A stretch of 64,000 nt of DNA from Burkholderia sp. Bp9143 (GTDB lineage Bacteria > Pseudomonadota > Gammaproteobacteria > Burkholderiales > Burkholderiaceae), in contig NZ_QTPO01000001.1 in the NCBI RefSeq assembly GCF_003853645.1, positions 124,001-188,000 on the forward strand, in the 5' to 3' direction. Shown here piece by piece: positions 31,406 to 39,248 of the stretch. Position numbers and translations under genes: made by a program. Position 1 is the stretch's first letter. Each line of letters starts with the position of its first letter. The notes under the pieces were generated by a model. That model saw only the letters and a program-made list of their open reading frames with translations. It had not been told where the DNA came from and did no database searches.

Positions 31406-32078
31406 GGAGCGTATATCCCGAGCCGCGTACCGTTCGGATCAGCGACAGCGCGCCGGTCGGATCGAGCTTCTTGCGCAGGCGGCTGACATGCACGTCGATC
31501 ACGTTGGTGCGCTCGTCGAGGCGATAGCCCCAGACGGCCTCGAACAGCATCGTGCGGCTCACGGTCTGGTCGGCGTGCCGCATCAGGAATTCGAGCAGCA
31601 GGTATTCGCGCGGCAGCAGCGCGACCGGCCGCCCGGCGCAGGTGACTTCGCGCGTCAGCAGGTTGAGCGACAGCGGTCCGACCTGGTAGGCGTGCTCGGC
31701 GCTCGCGGGCGCGTCGCGGCGGCGCATCAGCGCGTCGAGGCGGGCGGTCAGCTCGATGAAGTCGAACGGCTTCGTCAGGTAGTCGTCGCCGCCCGCGCGC
31801 AGGCCGCGCACGCGCTCGTCGACCGCGGACAGCGCGCTCAGGATCAGCACGGGCGTGGTCACGCCGGCGCTGCGGATCGCCGCGAGCATGCCGAGCCCTT
31901 CGAGGCCGCCGGGCAGCATCCGGTCCAGCACGATCGCGTCGTACCGCTTCGCGACCGCGAGCATGAGGCCGTCGCGGCCCGTCCGCGCGGATTCGACCGC
32001 CCAGCCGTAGTCGGTGAGCGCGGAGACGATTTCGTCGAGGGTCTGATGATCGTCTTCGACGACCAGGAGTGTGGGCAT
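31392..32078 (-). CDS. OmpR-family response regulator (second two-component system)
   Basis: The 228-residue regulator has a receiver domain (EDD at 8-10, acceptor Asp in IVLDRMLPGGLEG, LILSALSAVDE, TKPFDFIELTARL) and a complete OmpR winged helix (LPREYLLLEFLMRHADQTVS, TNVIDVHVSRLRKKLDP, IRTVRGSGYTL). It is translated just ahead of the kinase at 30008 and is divergent from an orphan regulator at 32215. Its C-terminal domain is very similar in style to that orphan (both have REYLLLE and MRHA), so they may have arisen by duplication and could recognise similar DNA. Confidence 0.93.
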   Translation of the reverse strand: MPTLLVVEDDHQTLDEIVSALTDYGWAVESARTGRDGLMLAVAKRYDAIVLDRMLPGGLEGLGMLAAIRSAGVTTPVLILSALSAVDERVRGLRAGGDDYLTKPFDFIELTARLDALMRRRDAPASAEHAYQVGPLSLNLLTREVTCAGRPVALLPREYLLLEFLMRHADQTVSRTMLFEAVWGYRLDERTNVIDVHVSRLRKKLDPTGALSLIRTVRGSGYTLRATD

Positions 32079-32183
32079 CAGGAATCCGCCAGGGAAGGGG
32101 CATCGGCTCGCCGGCCGCGCGCGAAGCGTAAACTAGGCGCTGGCAGTATGCACCGGCTTGTCCAACATCCGGTTCGCGCCAAC

Positions 32184-32199
32184 ATGAAATAAATTTAAC
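32184..32199 (+). promoter_or_regulatory. Imperfect inverted-repeat operator before the orphan regulator
   Basis: ATGAAAT-AA-ATTTAAC repeats the symmetric element at 32929-32944 (ATGAAAT-TT-ATTTCAT) with two changes in the right arm. It lies 16-31 bases before the start of the orphan response regulator, where it would suit autoregulation, and also in the promoter region of the divergent two-component operon. Confidence 0.55.
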
Positions 32200-32214
32200 C
32201 TAATTCGTTCCAGC

Positions 32215-32892
32215 ATGCGGATCCTGATCGTCGAAGACGACGCGCGCGGCGCGCAGTTCATCGCGCGCGGCCTGACCGAGAGCGGCCACGTCGTGGATAC
32301 GGCGGGCGACGGCGCGCTCGGGCTCGCGCTTGCGCGTGAGGGCATCTACGACGTGATCGTCACCGATCGCAAGCTGCCGGGGCTCGACGGCATCGAGCTG
32401 GTGCGGCGCCTGCGCGAGCACGATCGCGCGACGCCGGTGCTGATGCTGTCCGCGATCGCGGGCCTGGGCGACCGCGTCGCCGGGATCCACGCCGGCTGCG
32501 ACGACTACCTTGCCAAGCCCTACGCGTTCTCCGAGCTGCTGGCGCGCGTCGAGGCGCTGGCGCGCCGAGCCGATCGCTCGCGGCTGCAAGACGAACTGCG
32601 CGTGGCCGACCTGTCGCTCGACCGCCGCACGCGCCGCGCGAGCCGAGGCGGCCGCGACCTGCAGCTGCAGCATCGCGAATACCTGCTGCTCGAGTGCCTG
32701 ATGCGTCATGCGGGGCAGGTCGTCACGCGCGGCATGCTGCTCGAGGCGGCCTGGGACTACCAGTTCGAGCCGCGCGGCAACGTGATCGACATGCACATGC
32801 ACCGGCTGCGCGGCAAGGTCGACCGCGATTTCGCGCAGCCGCTGATCCATACCGTCGTCGGCGCCGGCTACATGGTGCGCGCGGGCGATTGA
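32215..32892 (+). CDS. Orphan OmpR-family response regulator next to the RND pump
   Basis: The 225-residue regulator has receiver motifs EDD (7-9), an acceptor Asp in VIVTDRKLPGLDG, LMLSAIAGLGDR and AKPYAFSELLARV, plus a winged helix (LQHREYLLLECLMRHAGQVV, GNVIDMHMHRLRGKVD, HTVVGAGYMVR). No kinase gene follows it; the nearest is the divergent kinase at 30008. It lies 122 bases before the RND efflux operon, with the same ATGAAAT/ATTTCAT element before itself and before the pump. A local regulator of that pump is the simplest reading. Confidence 0.92.
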   Translation: MRILIVEDDARGAQFIARGLTESGHVVDTAGDGALGLALAREGIYDVIVTDRKLPGLDGIELVRRLREHDRATPVLMLSAIAGLGDRVAGIHAGCDDYLAKPYAFSELLARVEALARRADRSRLQDELRVADLSLDRRTRRASRGGRDLQLQHREYLLLECLMRHAGQVVTRGMLLEAAWDYQFEPRGNVIDMHMHRLRGKVDRDFAQPLIHTVVGAGYMVRAGD

Positions 32893-32928
32893 GCCGGCAC
32901 GCGGCGCTCGCCGCGCACGCCGCCGCGC

Positions 32929-32944
32929 ATGAAATTTATTTCAT
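32929..32944 (+). promoter_or_regulatory. Symmetric operator before the RND efflux operon
   Basis: ATGAAAT (32929-32935), two T, and ATTTCAT (32938-32944) form perfect 7-bp inverted arms, 70-86 bases before the first efflux gene. The related element at 32184 lies before the orphan regulator gene. Confidence 0.65.
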
Positions 32945-33014
32945 CTTCGAGCGAAAGGCCGGACAGGAACGCGTCGCTATCCTCGTCGCATCATAGTCGC
33001 GAGGGAGTCGCTTC

Positions 33015-34538
33015 ATGCTTCGGTCGAACGGTTCGCCGCCCCGGCGCGCCGCATCGCACAGGTCGTTTCGAGGCCGGGCCGCCGCCACGTTGCTGGCGGC
33101 TTCGCTTGCGCTGGCAGGCTGCTCGTTCGTGCCCGCCTACCAGCGGCCGGCGCCGGCCGCGCCCGCCGCGTGGAACGATGCCGCGCAGGCGTCGCTCGCC
33201 GGTACCGTGCCGGTGGCGAGCGGCTGGTGGCGCGCGTACGGCGACACCGCGCTCGATGCGCTGGTCGAGCGCGGCCTGCAGCACAACTATTCGCTCGCGT
33301 CGGCGCTTGCCAGTGTCGACGAGGCACGCGCCAACGCGGAGAAGGCCGGCGCGCCGCTCTATCCGTCGCTGTCGCTGAACGGCACGTTCGATCGCAGTCA
33401 TCGCCGCGGCGGCAGCAGCGGTTCGTCGGGCTCGGGAAGTTCGAGCCGCAGCCAGAGCCTGTTCGCCGAGGCGAGCTACGAGATCGATTTCTGGGGCCGC
33501 AACGCGGCCAACGCGAACGCGGCGGGCATGCTCGCGCAAGCCGCGGGCTTCGACCGCGACACGGTCGCGCTGACCTTGACCGCCTCGATCGTCGATACCT
33601 ATTTCCAGGTGCAGAGCCTGCGGCAGCGCGTGGCGCTCGCGCAGTCGATCTCGGCGAATGCCGCGCGCATCCTCGCGTTGCTGCAGGCCCAGCAGGCGGC
33701 GGGCGTCGCGACCGAGCTGCAGGTGCAGCAGCAGCGCAACGCGCGCGCGAGCTTCGACGCGACGATCCCGGCGCTGCGCCAGCAGCTCGGGCAGAACCTC
33801 CATCTGCTCGCGACCCTCGTCGGCGCGGTGCCGGAAGGCTTCGACGTCGCGGCGGTGCCGCTCGCGGGCATCGCGGTGCCGCAGCCGCGCCCGAACCTGC
33901 CGGCCAGCCTGCTCGACACGCGCCCCGACATTCGCGCGTCCGAAGCGCGCTTGCAGGCGGCGAACTACGACGTCGGTGCGGCACGCGCCGCGTTCTTTCC
34001 GAACCTCGTGCTGACGGCCGACGGCGGGCTGAGCAGCAGTGCGCTGTCGCATTTCCTGTCGAGCCCGTTCGCGAGCGTAGCCGCCGCGTTGACCGCGCCG
34101 ATCTTCGACGGCGGTGCGCTGCGTGGGCAACTGCACGCGACCGAGGCGGCGTCCGCGAAGAGCGTCGCCGACTACCGGCAGACGATCGTCACCGCGCTGC
34201 AGGACGTCGAGGACATGCTGAGCGCCGCGTCGCAGCAGCAGCAGGTCGAGACGGCCGATCAGGAGGCCGCCGACGCAGCGGGCAAGGCCGCGCAACTCGC
34301 CGAGGCGCAGTACCGCAGCGGCACCGTCGATTTCCTCACCGTGCTCGATACGCAGCGCACGCGCTACCAGTCCGACGACGCACTCGTGCAGACGCGCCTG
34401 GCGCGGCTGCAGGCCTCCGTCGGCTTGTTCCGCGCGTTCGGCGGTGGCTTCGGCGTGACGGAACGCACGCCGGCCGTGGCCAGCGCGACCGTTCCCGCCG
34501 CGCTGCCCGACACTTCATCCCATTCCCCCGCGCCATGA
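33015..34538 (+). CDS. NodT/OprM-family outer-membrane efflux lipoprotein (RND pump)
   Basis: The 507-residue outer-membrane channel has a lipoprotein signal (LAASLALAGC, lipidation Cys about 36). Two repeated outer-membrane-factor halves follow, each with a long helical hairpin: GWWRAYGDTALDALVERGLQ, SYEIDFWGRNAANANAAG, LLDTRPDIRASEARLQAANY and AQYRSGTVDFLTVLDTQRT. Trimers of such proteins form the TolC-like duct. A serine/glycine-rich insert (GGSSGSSGSGSS) around residue 130 is unusual and probably a surface loop. GAGGGAG precedes the start. The stop overlaps the next gene by ATGA, so pump components are translationally coupled. Confidence 0.94.
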   Translation: MLRSNGSPPRRAASHRSFRGRAAATLLAASLALAGCSFVPAYQRPAPAAPAAWNDAAQASLAGTVPVASGWWRAYGDTALDALVERGLQHNYSLASALASVDEARANAEKAGAPLYPSLSLNGTFDRSHRRGGSSGSSGSGSSSRSQSLFAEASYEIDFWGRNAANANAAGMLAQAAGFDRDTVALTLTASIVDTYFQVQSLRQRVALAQSISANAARILALLQAQQAAGVATELQVQQQRNARASFDATIPALRQQLGQNLHLLATLVGAVPEGFDVAAVPLAGIAVPQPRPNLPASLLDTRPDIRASEARLQAANYDVGAARAAFFPNLVLTADGGLSSSALSHFLSSPFASVAAALTAPIFDGGALRGQLHATEAASAKSVADYRQTIVTALQDVEDMLSAASQQQQVETADQEAADAAGKAAQLAEAQYRSGTVDFLTVLDTQRTRYQSDDALVQTRLARLQASVGLFRAFGGGFGVTERTPAVASATVPAALPDTSSHSPAP

Positions 34539-35743
34539 ATCACGCCGCCGATCTTCCTCCGCAACAACCGCCGCGGCACGGCCGCCGCCTTTCGCCGGGG
34601 TTCGCCGTCGGCGCTGCCGCCGCGCTCGCACTCATCGTCTGGTGGCAGTGGCCGAAACACGCGGCGCATGCCGCCGCGCCGGCCGTGCCCGTCGTCGCCG
34701 GCCGTCCGGTGCTGGCCGATTTCCCGATCCGCGCCGTCGCGGTCGGCACCGTGCAGGCGCGCAACGCCGTCGACGTGAAGGTCCGCGTCGATGGCCAGTT
34801 GCAGCGGGTGCTGTTCGCGGAAGGACAGGACGTCAAGGCCGGGCAGGTGCTCGCGCAGCTCGACCAGGGGCCGCTCACTGCCCAGTTGCACCAGGCGGAG
34901 GCGACGCAAGGCAAGGATCAGGCAAGCCTCGAGAACGCAAGGCTCGATTTCGACCGCTATTCGAAGCTCGTCGGCATCGGCGCGGCGACGACGCAGAGCG
35001 TCGATACGGCGCGCGCGCAGGTCAAGGCGCTGACGGCGACGGTCGCGGCCGATGCGGCGATCGTGCAGAACGATCGCTTGCAACTGGGCTTCACGACGCT
35101 GATGGCGCCGTTCGCCGGGCGCGTCGGCGCCCGCGAGGCCGACCTCGGCGCGATCGTGCATCCGGGCGACGCGACGGGCATCGTGACCGTCACGCAGATG
35201 GAGCCGATCGACGTGCAGTTCTCGGTGCCGCAGGACGTGCTGCCCGACGTGCTGGCCGGCCAGCAGAGCGCGCCGCTGCCCGTGTCCGTCACGGCACGCG
35301 CGGGCGGCGCGCCGCTCGCGCAGGGCACGTTGAGCTTCATCGACAGCCAGGTCGACCGCACCACCGGGCAGATCAGGCTGAAGGGCGCATTCGCCAACAC
35401 CGATCGCAAGCTGTGGCCGGGCGAGCTCGTCAACGCGCAGGTGCTGCTGCGCACCGACCGCCAGCGGCTCGCGGTGCCGAGCCGTGCGATCGTCAACACG
35501 CAGGCGGGCCCGCAGCTCTATGCGATCGATGCGTCGGGCAAGGCGCAACTGCGCGCGGTGCGGACGGGTGCCGCGGTCGACGGGATGACGGAGATCGTGA
35601 GCGGCGTCGCTGCCGGCGATCTCGTCGTGTTCGAAGGACAGAGCCGCCTCAATCCGGGCACGCCCGTCGCGGCGAAGCGCGTCGACGCGCGCGATGAAGC
35701 CGCGGCACCCGCGCCGGCCGCCACGCTGGATGCGTCGTCATGA
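34535..35743 (+). CDS. RND efflux periplasmic adaptor (membrane fusion protein)
   Basis: The 402-residue adaptor has an N-terminal membrane anchor (about 20-40, FAVGAAAALALIVWW) and then the standard order. The first lipoyl half is DVKVRVDGQLQRVLFAEGQDV, followed by the helical hairpin (LHQAEATQGKDQASLENA), the second lipoyl half (TLMAPFAGRVGAREADLGAI), the beta-barrel domain and the membrane-proximal domain (LAVPSRAIVNTQAGPQLYAI). It resembles MdtA/MuxA adaptors. The gene overlaps the outer-membrane gene before it and the pump gene after it by ATGA, giving a tightly coupled operon. It links the inner-membrane RND pump to the outer-membrane channel. Confidence 0.94.
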   Translation: MNHAADLPPQQPPRHGRRLSPGFAVGAAAALALIVWWQWPKHAAHAAAPAVPVVAGRPVLADFPIRAVAVGTVQARNAVDVKVRVDGQLQRVLFAEGQDVKAGQVLAQLDQGPLTAQLHQAEATQGKDQASLENARLDFDRYSKLVGIGAATTQSVDTARAQVKALTATVAADAAIVQNDRLQLGFTTLMAPFAGRVGAREADLGAIVHPGDATGIVTVTQMEPIDVQFSVPQDVLPDVLAGQQSAPLPVSVTARAGGAPLAQGTLSFIDSQVDRTTGQIRLKGAFANTDRKLWPGELVNAQVLLRTDRQRLAVPSRAIVNTQAGPQLYAIDASGKAQLRAVRTGAAVDGMTEIVSGVAAGDLVVFEGQSRLNPGTPVAAKRVDARDEAAAPAPAATLDASS

Positions 35744-38700
35744 GCCTGCTCGAACTGTTCATCCGCCGGCGCGTCGCGACGTCGTTCCTCGCGCTCGCGG
35801 TGCTGCTCGTCGGGCTCGTCGCGTACTTCATGCTGCCCGTCGCGCCGCTGCCGCAGGTCGATTTTCCGACCATCCAGGTCGTCGCGAAGCTGCCGGGCGC
35901 GAGCGCGGACACGATGGCGACCTCGGTCGCGACGCCGCTCGAGCGGCAACTGTCGAACATCTCCGGCATCACGCAGATGACGTCGTCGAGCTCGCTCGGC
36001 ACGACCTCGATCGCGATCCAGTTCGATCTGTCGCGCGACATCAACAGCGCGGCGCAGGACGTGCAGACGGCGATCAACGCGGCCGGCGGCACGCTGCCGA
36101 AGAACATGCCGAATCCGCCGACCTACGAGAAGGTCAACCCGGCGGACTTCACGATGCTGTCGCTCGCGCTGACCTCGCCGTCGCTGACGCTCACGCAGCT
36201 CGACAGCTATGCGGAGAATTTCCTCGCGCAGCAGATCTCGCAGATGCCCGGCGTCGGCCTCGTCGATTTCCACGGGCAGCAGCGCCCGTCGGTGCGGATC
36301 CGCCTCGACCCGGACAAGCTCGCGGCGCGCGGGCTCACGCTGGAGGACGTCCGCTCGATCGTCGGCGTGCAGACCGTCAATGCGCCGAAGGGCAACCTCA
36401 ACGGCCCGGACCGCTCGGTCGTGCTCAATGCGACCGACCAGCTCACGTCGGCGGCGAGCTACCGCAATCTGGTCGTGGCCTACAAGAACGGCGCACCGGT
36501 GCGGCTCGACGATCTCGGCACCGTGGTCGAGGCGGCGGAGGACACGCAGCAGGCCGCATGGCTGCAGCACGAGCGCGCGATCATCATCGACGTGCACAAG
36601 CAGCCGGGCTACAACGTCGTCCAGACGATCCGCAATATCACGGCGCGCCTGCCGCAGCTCGAGGCGTCGCTGCCCGCGGCCGCGCACGTGCAGGTGGTCG
36701 GCGACCGGACGCAGACGATCGACGCGTCGGTGCACGACGTGCAGTTCACGCTGATGCTGACGATCGCGCTCGTCGTGATGGTGATCTTCTCGTTCCTGCG
36801 CAACGTCTGGGCCACCGTGATTCCGAGCCTCACCATCCCGCTGTCGCTGGTCGCGACGTTCGGCGTGATGGTTCTGCTCGACTACAGCCTCGACAACCTG
36901 TCGCTGATGGGGCTCACGATCGCGGTCGGCTTCGTCGTCGACGATGCGATCGTCGTGATCGAGAACGTGATGCGCCACATCGAGGAGGGCGTGCCGAAGA
37001 TGCGTGCCGCGCTGCTCGGCGCGCGCGAGGTGCGCTTCACGATCGTGTCGATGACGATCTCGCTGATCGCCGTGTTCATCCCGATCCTGATGATGGGCGG
37101 CATCGTCGGCCGCCTGTTCCGCGAGTTCGCGGTGACCGTCAGCGTCGCGATCGTGATGTCGGCGCTGGTGTCGCTGACCGTCACGCCGATGCTGTGCGGC
37201 TGGCTGATTCGCCCGCCGGGCTCGGACGGCGGCCGGCTGCGCACGCTCGAACGCTGGCTCGAGGTCGCGTTCGTCGCGGTCGAGCGCCGCTACGAGCGCG
37301 GCCTCGACTGGGCGCTCGCGCATCGCAAGACGATGCTCGCGGTGACCGTCTCGACCGTCGCGCTGACGGCCGCGCTGTTCGTCTCCATGCCGAAAGGCTT
37401 TTTCCCGCAGGAGGATTCGGGGCTGATCATGGGCGTCGCACAGGCCGCGCCGGACATCTCGCCGCAGGCGATGGCGCAGAAGATGCAGCAGCTCGGCCGC
37501 ATCGTCGAGGCCGATCCGGCCGTCGACAACACCTATTACTGGATCGGCCCGAATCCCACCGTGAGCCAGGGGCGCGTGATGATCAACCTGAAGCCGTTCG
37601 GCGTGCGCACGGCGAGCGCGGCGCAGGTGCTCGCGCGGTTGCGGCCGAAGCTGGCGAAGGTGACGGGCATCACGCTGTCGATGCAGGTCAGGCAGGACAT
37701 CCAGGTCGGCGGAAGGATCAGCGCCGCGCAATACCAGTACACGCTGCAGGACGCGGACGTGCAGGAGCTGAACCTGTGGGCGCAGCGCCTGACGAAGCGC
37801 TTTGCCACGCTGCCGCAACTGACCGACGTGACGTCCGACCAGCAGGCGTCGGCGACGAGCGCGACGATCGTGATCGACCGCAACACCGCGTCGCGCTTCG
37901 GCATCACCGTGCAGGCGATCGACGACACGCTGTACGACGCGTTCGGCCAGCGCCAGATCGCGACGCTCTTCACGTCGCTGAACCAGTATCACGTCGTGGA
38001 GGAGGTCGATCCGGCCTTCCAGTTGACGACCGACGCGCTCGCGCACCTGTACGTGCGTTCTCCGCTGACGAACGAACTCGTGCCGATGAACGTGCTGGTG
38101 AGCATCGAGAACAACGTGTCGCCGATCTCGGTCAACCACCAGGGGCTGTTCCCGGCCGTGACGATCTCGTTCAATCTCGCGCCGGGGCAATCGCTCGGCA
38201 ACGCGGTCGCGGCCATTCGCGCGGCGGAGGCGGCCGCGGGCAAGCCCGACACGCTTTCGGGCGCGTTCCAGGGCACGGCGCAGGCGTTCCAGGCATCGCT
38301 CGCGAGCGAGCCGTATCTGATTCTCGCCGCGCTGGTCGTCGTGTACCTCGTGCTCGGGATGCTGTACGAGAACCCGATCCATCCGCTGACGATCATCTCG
38401 ACGCTGCCGTCGGCGGGCGTCGGGGCGTTGCTTGCGCTGCAGCTCTTCAGGCAGGACCTGTCGATCATGGGCATGATCGGCATCATCCTGCTGATCGGCA
38501 TCGTCAAGAAGAACGCGATCATGATGATCGACTTCGCGCTGGTGGCCGAGCGCGAGCAGGGCCTCGCGCCGGCCGCGGCGATCCGCCAGGCCTGCGTGCT
38601 GCGCTTCCGGCCGATCATGATGACGACGCTCGCCGCGCTGTTCGGCGCGCTGCCGCTCGCGATTGGGCATGGCGCGGGCGCCGAGTTGCGCGTGCCGCTG

Positions 38701-38865
38701 GGCATCGCGATCGTCGGCGGGCTGATCCTGTCGCAACTGCTCACGCTGTTCACGACGCCCGTCGTCTACCTGTATTTCGACCGGCTGGCGCGGCGCTTCG
38801 AACGCGGTGCGGGGGACGACGATTCGTTGCTCGAGCCGGTGGCGGAGACGGAGCGGTTGCCGTGA
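35740..38865 (+). CDS. RND multidrug efflux transporter (MdtB/MuxB-like)
   Basis: The 1041-residue inner-membrane pump has the normal length of the HAE-1 group. The fold begins FIRRRVATSFLALAVLLVGL and has the usual porter loops (LPGASADTMATSVATPLERQ). The proton-relay aspartate pair is in FVVDDAIVVIENVMRHIEEG on helix 4, and GLFPAVTISFNLAPG and VKKNAIMMIDFALVAEREQG on helix 10 are also seen. The closest style is MdtB/MuxB, which in other species pairs with a second RND protein (MdtC/MuxC); no second pump gene is present here, so it should work as a homotrimer. It is the last gene of the operon. Confidence 0.95.
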   Translation: MSLLELFIRRRVATSFLALAVLLVGLVAYFMLPVAPLPQVDFPTIQVVAKLPGASADTMATSVATPLERQLSNISGITQMTSSSSLGTTSIAIQFDLSRDINSAAQDVQTAINAAGGTLPKNMPNPPTYEKVNPADFTMLSLALTSPSLTLTQLDSYAENFLAQQISQMPGVGLVDFHGQQRPSVRIRLDPDKLAARGLTLEDVRSIVGVQTVNAPKGNLNGPDRSVVLNATDQLTSAASYRNLVVAYKNGAPVRLDDLGTVVEAAEDTQQAAWLQHERAIIIDVHKQPGYNVVQTIRNITARLPQLEASLPAAAHVQVVGDRTQTIDASVHDVQFTLMLTIALVVMVIFSFLRNVWATVIPSLTIPLSLVATFGVMVLLDYSLDNLSLMGLTIAVGFVVDDAIVVIENVMRHIEEGVPKMRAALLGAREVRFTIVSMTISLIAVFIPILMMGGIVGRLFREFAVTVSVAIVMSALVSLTVTPMLCGWLIRPPGSDGGRLRTLERWLEVAFVAVERRYERGLDWALAHRKTMLAVTVSTVALTAALFVSMPKGFFPQEDSGLIMGVAQAAPDISPQAMAQKMQQLGRIVEADPAVDNTYYWIGPNPTVSQGRVMINLKPFGVRTASAAQVLARLRPKLAKVTGITLSMQVRQDIQVGGRISAAQYQYTLQDADVQELNLWAQRLTKRFATLPQLTDVTSDQQASATSATIVIDRNTASRFGITVQAIDDTLYDAFGQRQIATLFTSLNQYHVVEEVDPAFQLTTDALAHLYVRSPLTNELVPMNVLVSIENNVSPISVNHQGLFPAVTISFNLAPGQSLGNAVAAIRAAEAAAGKPDTLSGAFQGTAQAFQASLASEPYLILAALVVVYLVLGMLYENPIHPLTIISTLPSAGVGALLALQLFRQDLSIMGMIGIILLIGIVKKNAIMMIDFALVAEREQGLAPAAAIRQACVLRFRPIMMTTLAALFGALPLAIGHGAGAELRVPLGIAIVGGLILSQLLTLFTTPVVYLYFDRLARRFERGAGDDDSLLEPVAETERLP

Positions 38866-39142
38866 CGGCAACCACAATTGCCTTCGATGACATGGAGATG
38901 TTCTACAACCCCATTTCGCCGGCACGGTTTCGCCGGCGACTTGTCACCTGTAGCGTTTGAGCGGCGCAACGCACGCCATGGCTCGTGAGTGTCCATGAAG
39001 CGCTGGCCGGTCCAGCGGCTTGTAGGGAGTCTCCCGAATCGAGTAGTGCCCATCGGTACAACTTTGCGGGCGTTTTGTCGGAAACTTTCTCGACGCCGCT
39101 TTGCCGGCGACGCATTGCAGCGGATCCTGGATTGCCGCTGGG

Positions 39143-39166
39143 GCAAATATGGGTAGGCTCGTCGGT
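39143..39166. repeat. Candidate attachment-site repeat, right copy
   Basis: GCAAATATGGGTAG plus a partly matching TCGT-GGT, 21 of 24 positions identical and in the same orientation as 8903-8926 beside the integrase relic. It lies in the gap between convergent operons. The pair would enclose 30.2 kb. Confidence 0.4.
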
Positions 39167-39182
39167 CAATCGCTTCCTTATC

Positions 39183-39216
39183 GAGTTCCCCTTGTCTCCA
39201 GGAGAGAAGGGAACTC
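39183..39216 (-). terminator. Long hairpin after the NodT gene
   Basis: GAGTTCCCCTTGTCTCC pairs with GGAGAGAAGGGAACTC (one bulge, one mismatch), a 16-bp stem beginning 33 bases after the stop of the minus-strand NodT gene. A U-tract is lacking on the minus strand, so termination strength is uncertain. Confidence 0.6.
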
Positions 39217-39248
39217 ACTGGCCGGATGGCTACAAGAAACGCCTCGGC

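Larger units (their letters stand above)
38866..39248. other. Intergenic scar between RND and NodT operons
   Basis: These ~380 bases contain no supported gene. A minus-strand frame of 88 codons (38903-39169) has no domain or ribosome site. Structure is rich: a hairpin TCGCCGGC/GCCGGCGA at 38916-38939, the repeat copy at 39143, and a long hairpin at 39183-39216. The mixture fits a junction between two DNA blocks, and the two pump operons on either side converge here. Confidence 0.5.

Noticed and set aside
35518..38925. A minus-strand open frame of 1135 codons opposite the RND pump
   Set aside because: It is rich in Arg, Asp and His without domains; the plus-strand RND frame is complete with its proton-relay residues.
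38903..39169. An 88-codon minus-strand frame in the gap between the RND and NodT operons
   Set aside because: There is no ribosome site or domain, and it overlaps hairpins and the repeat copy. It is better explained as intergenic repeat DNA.
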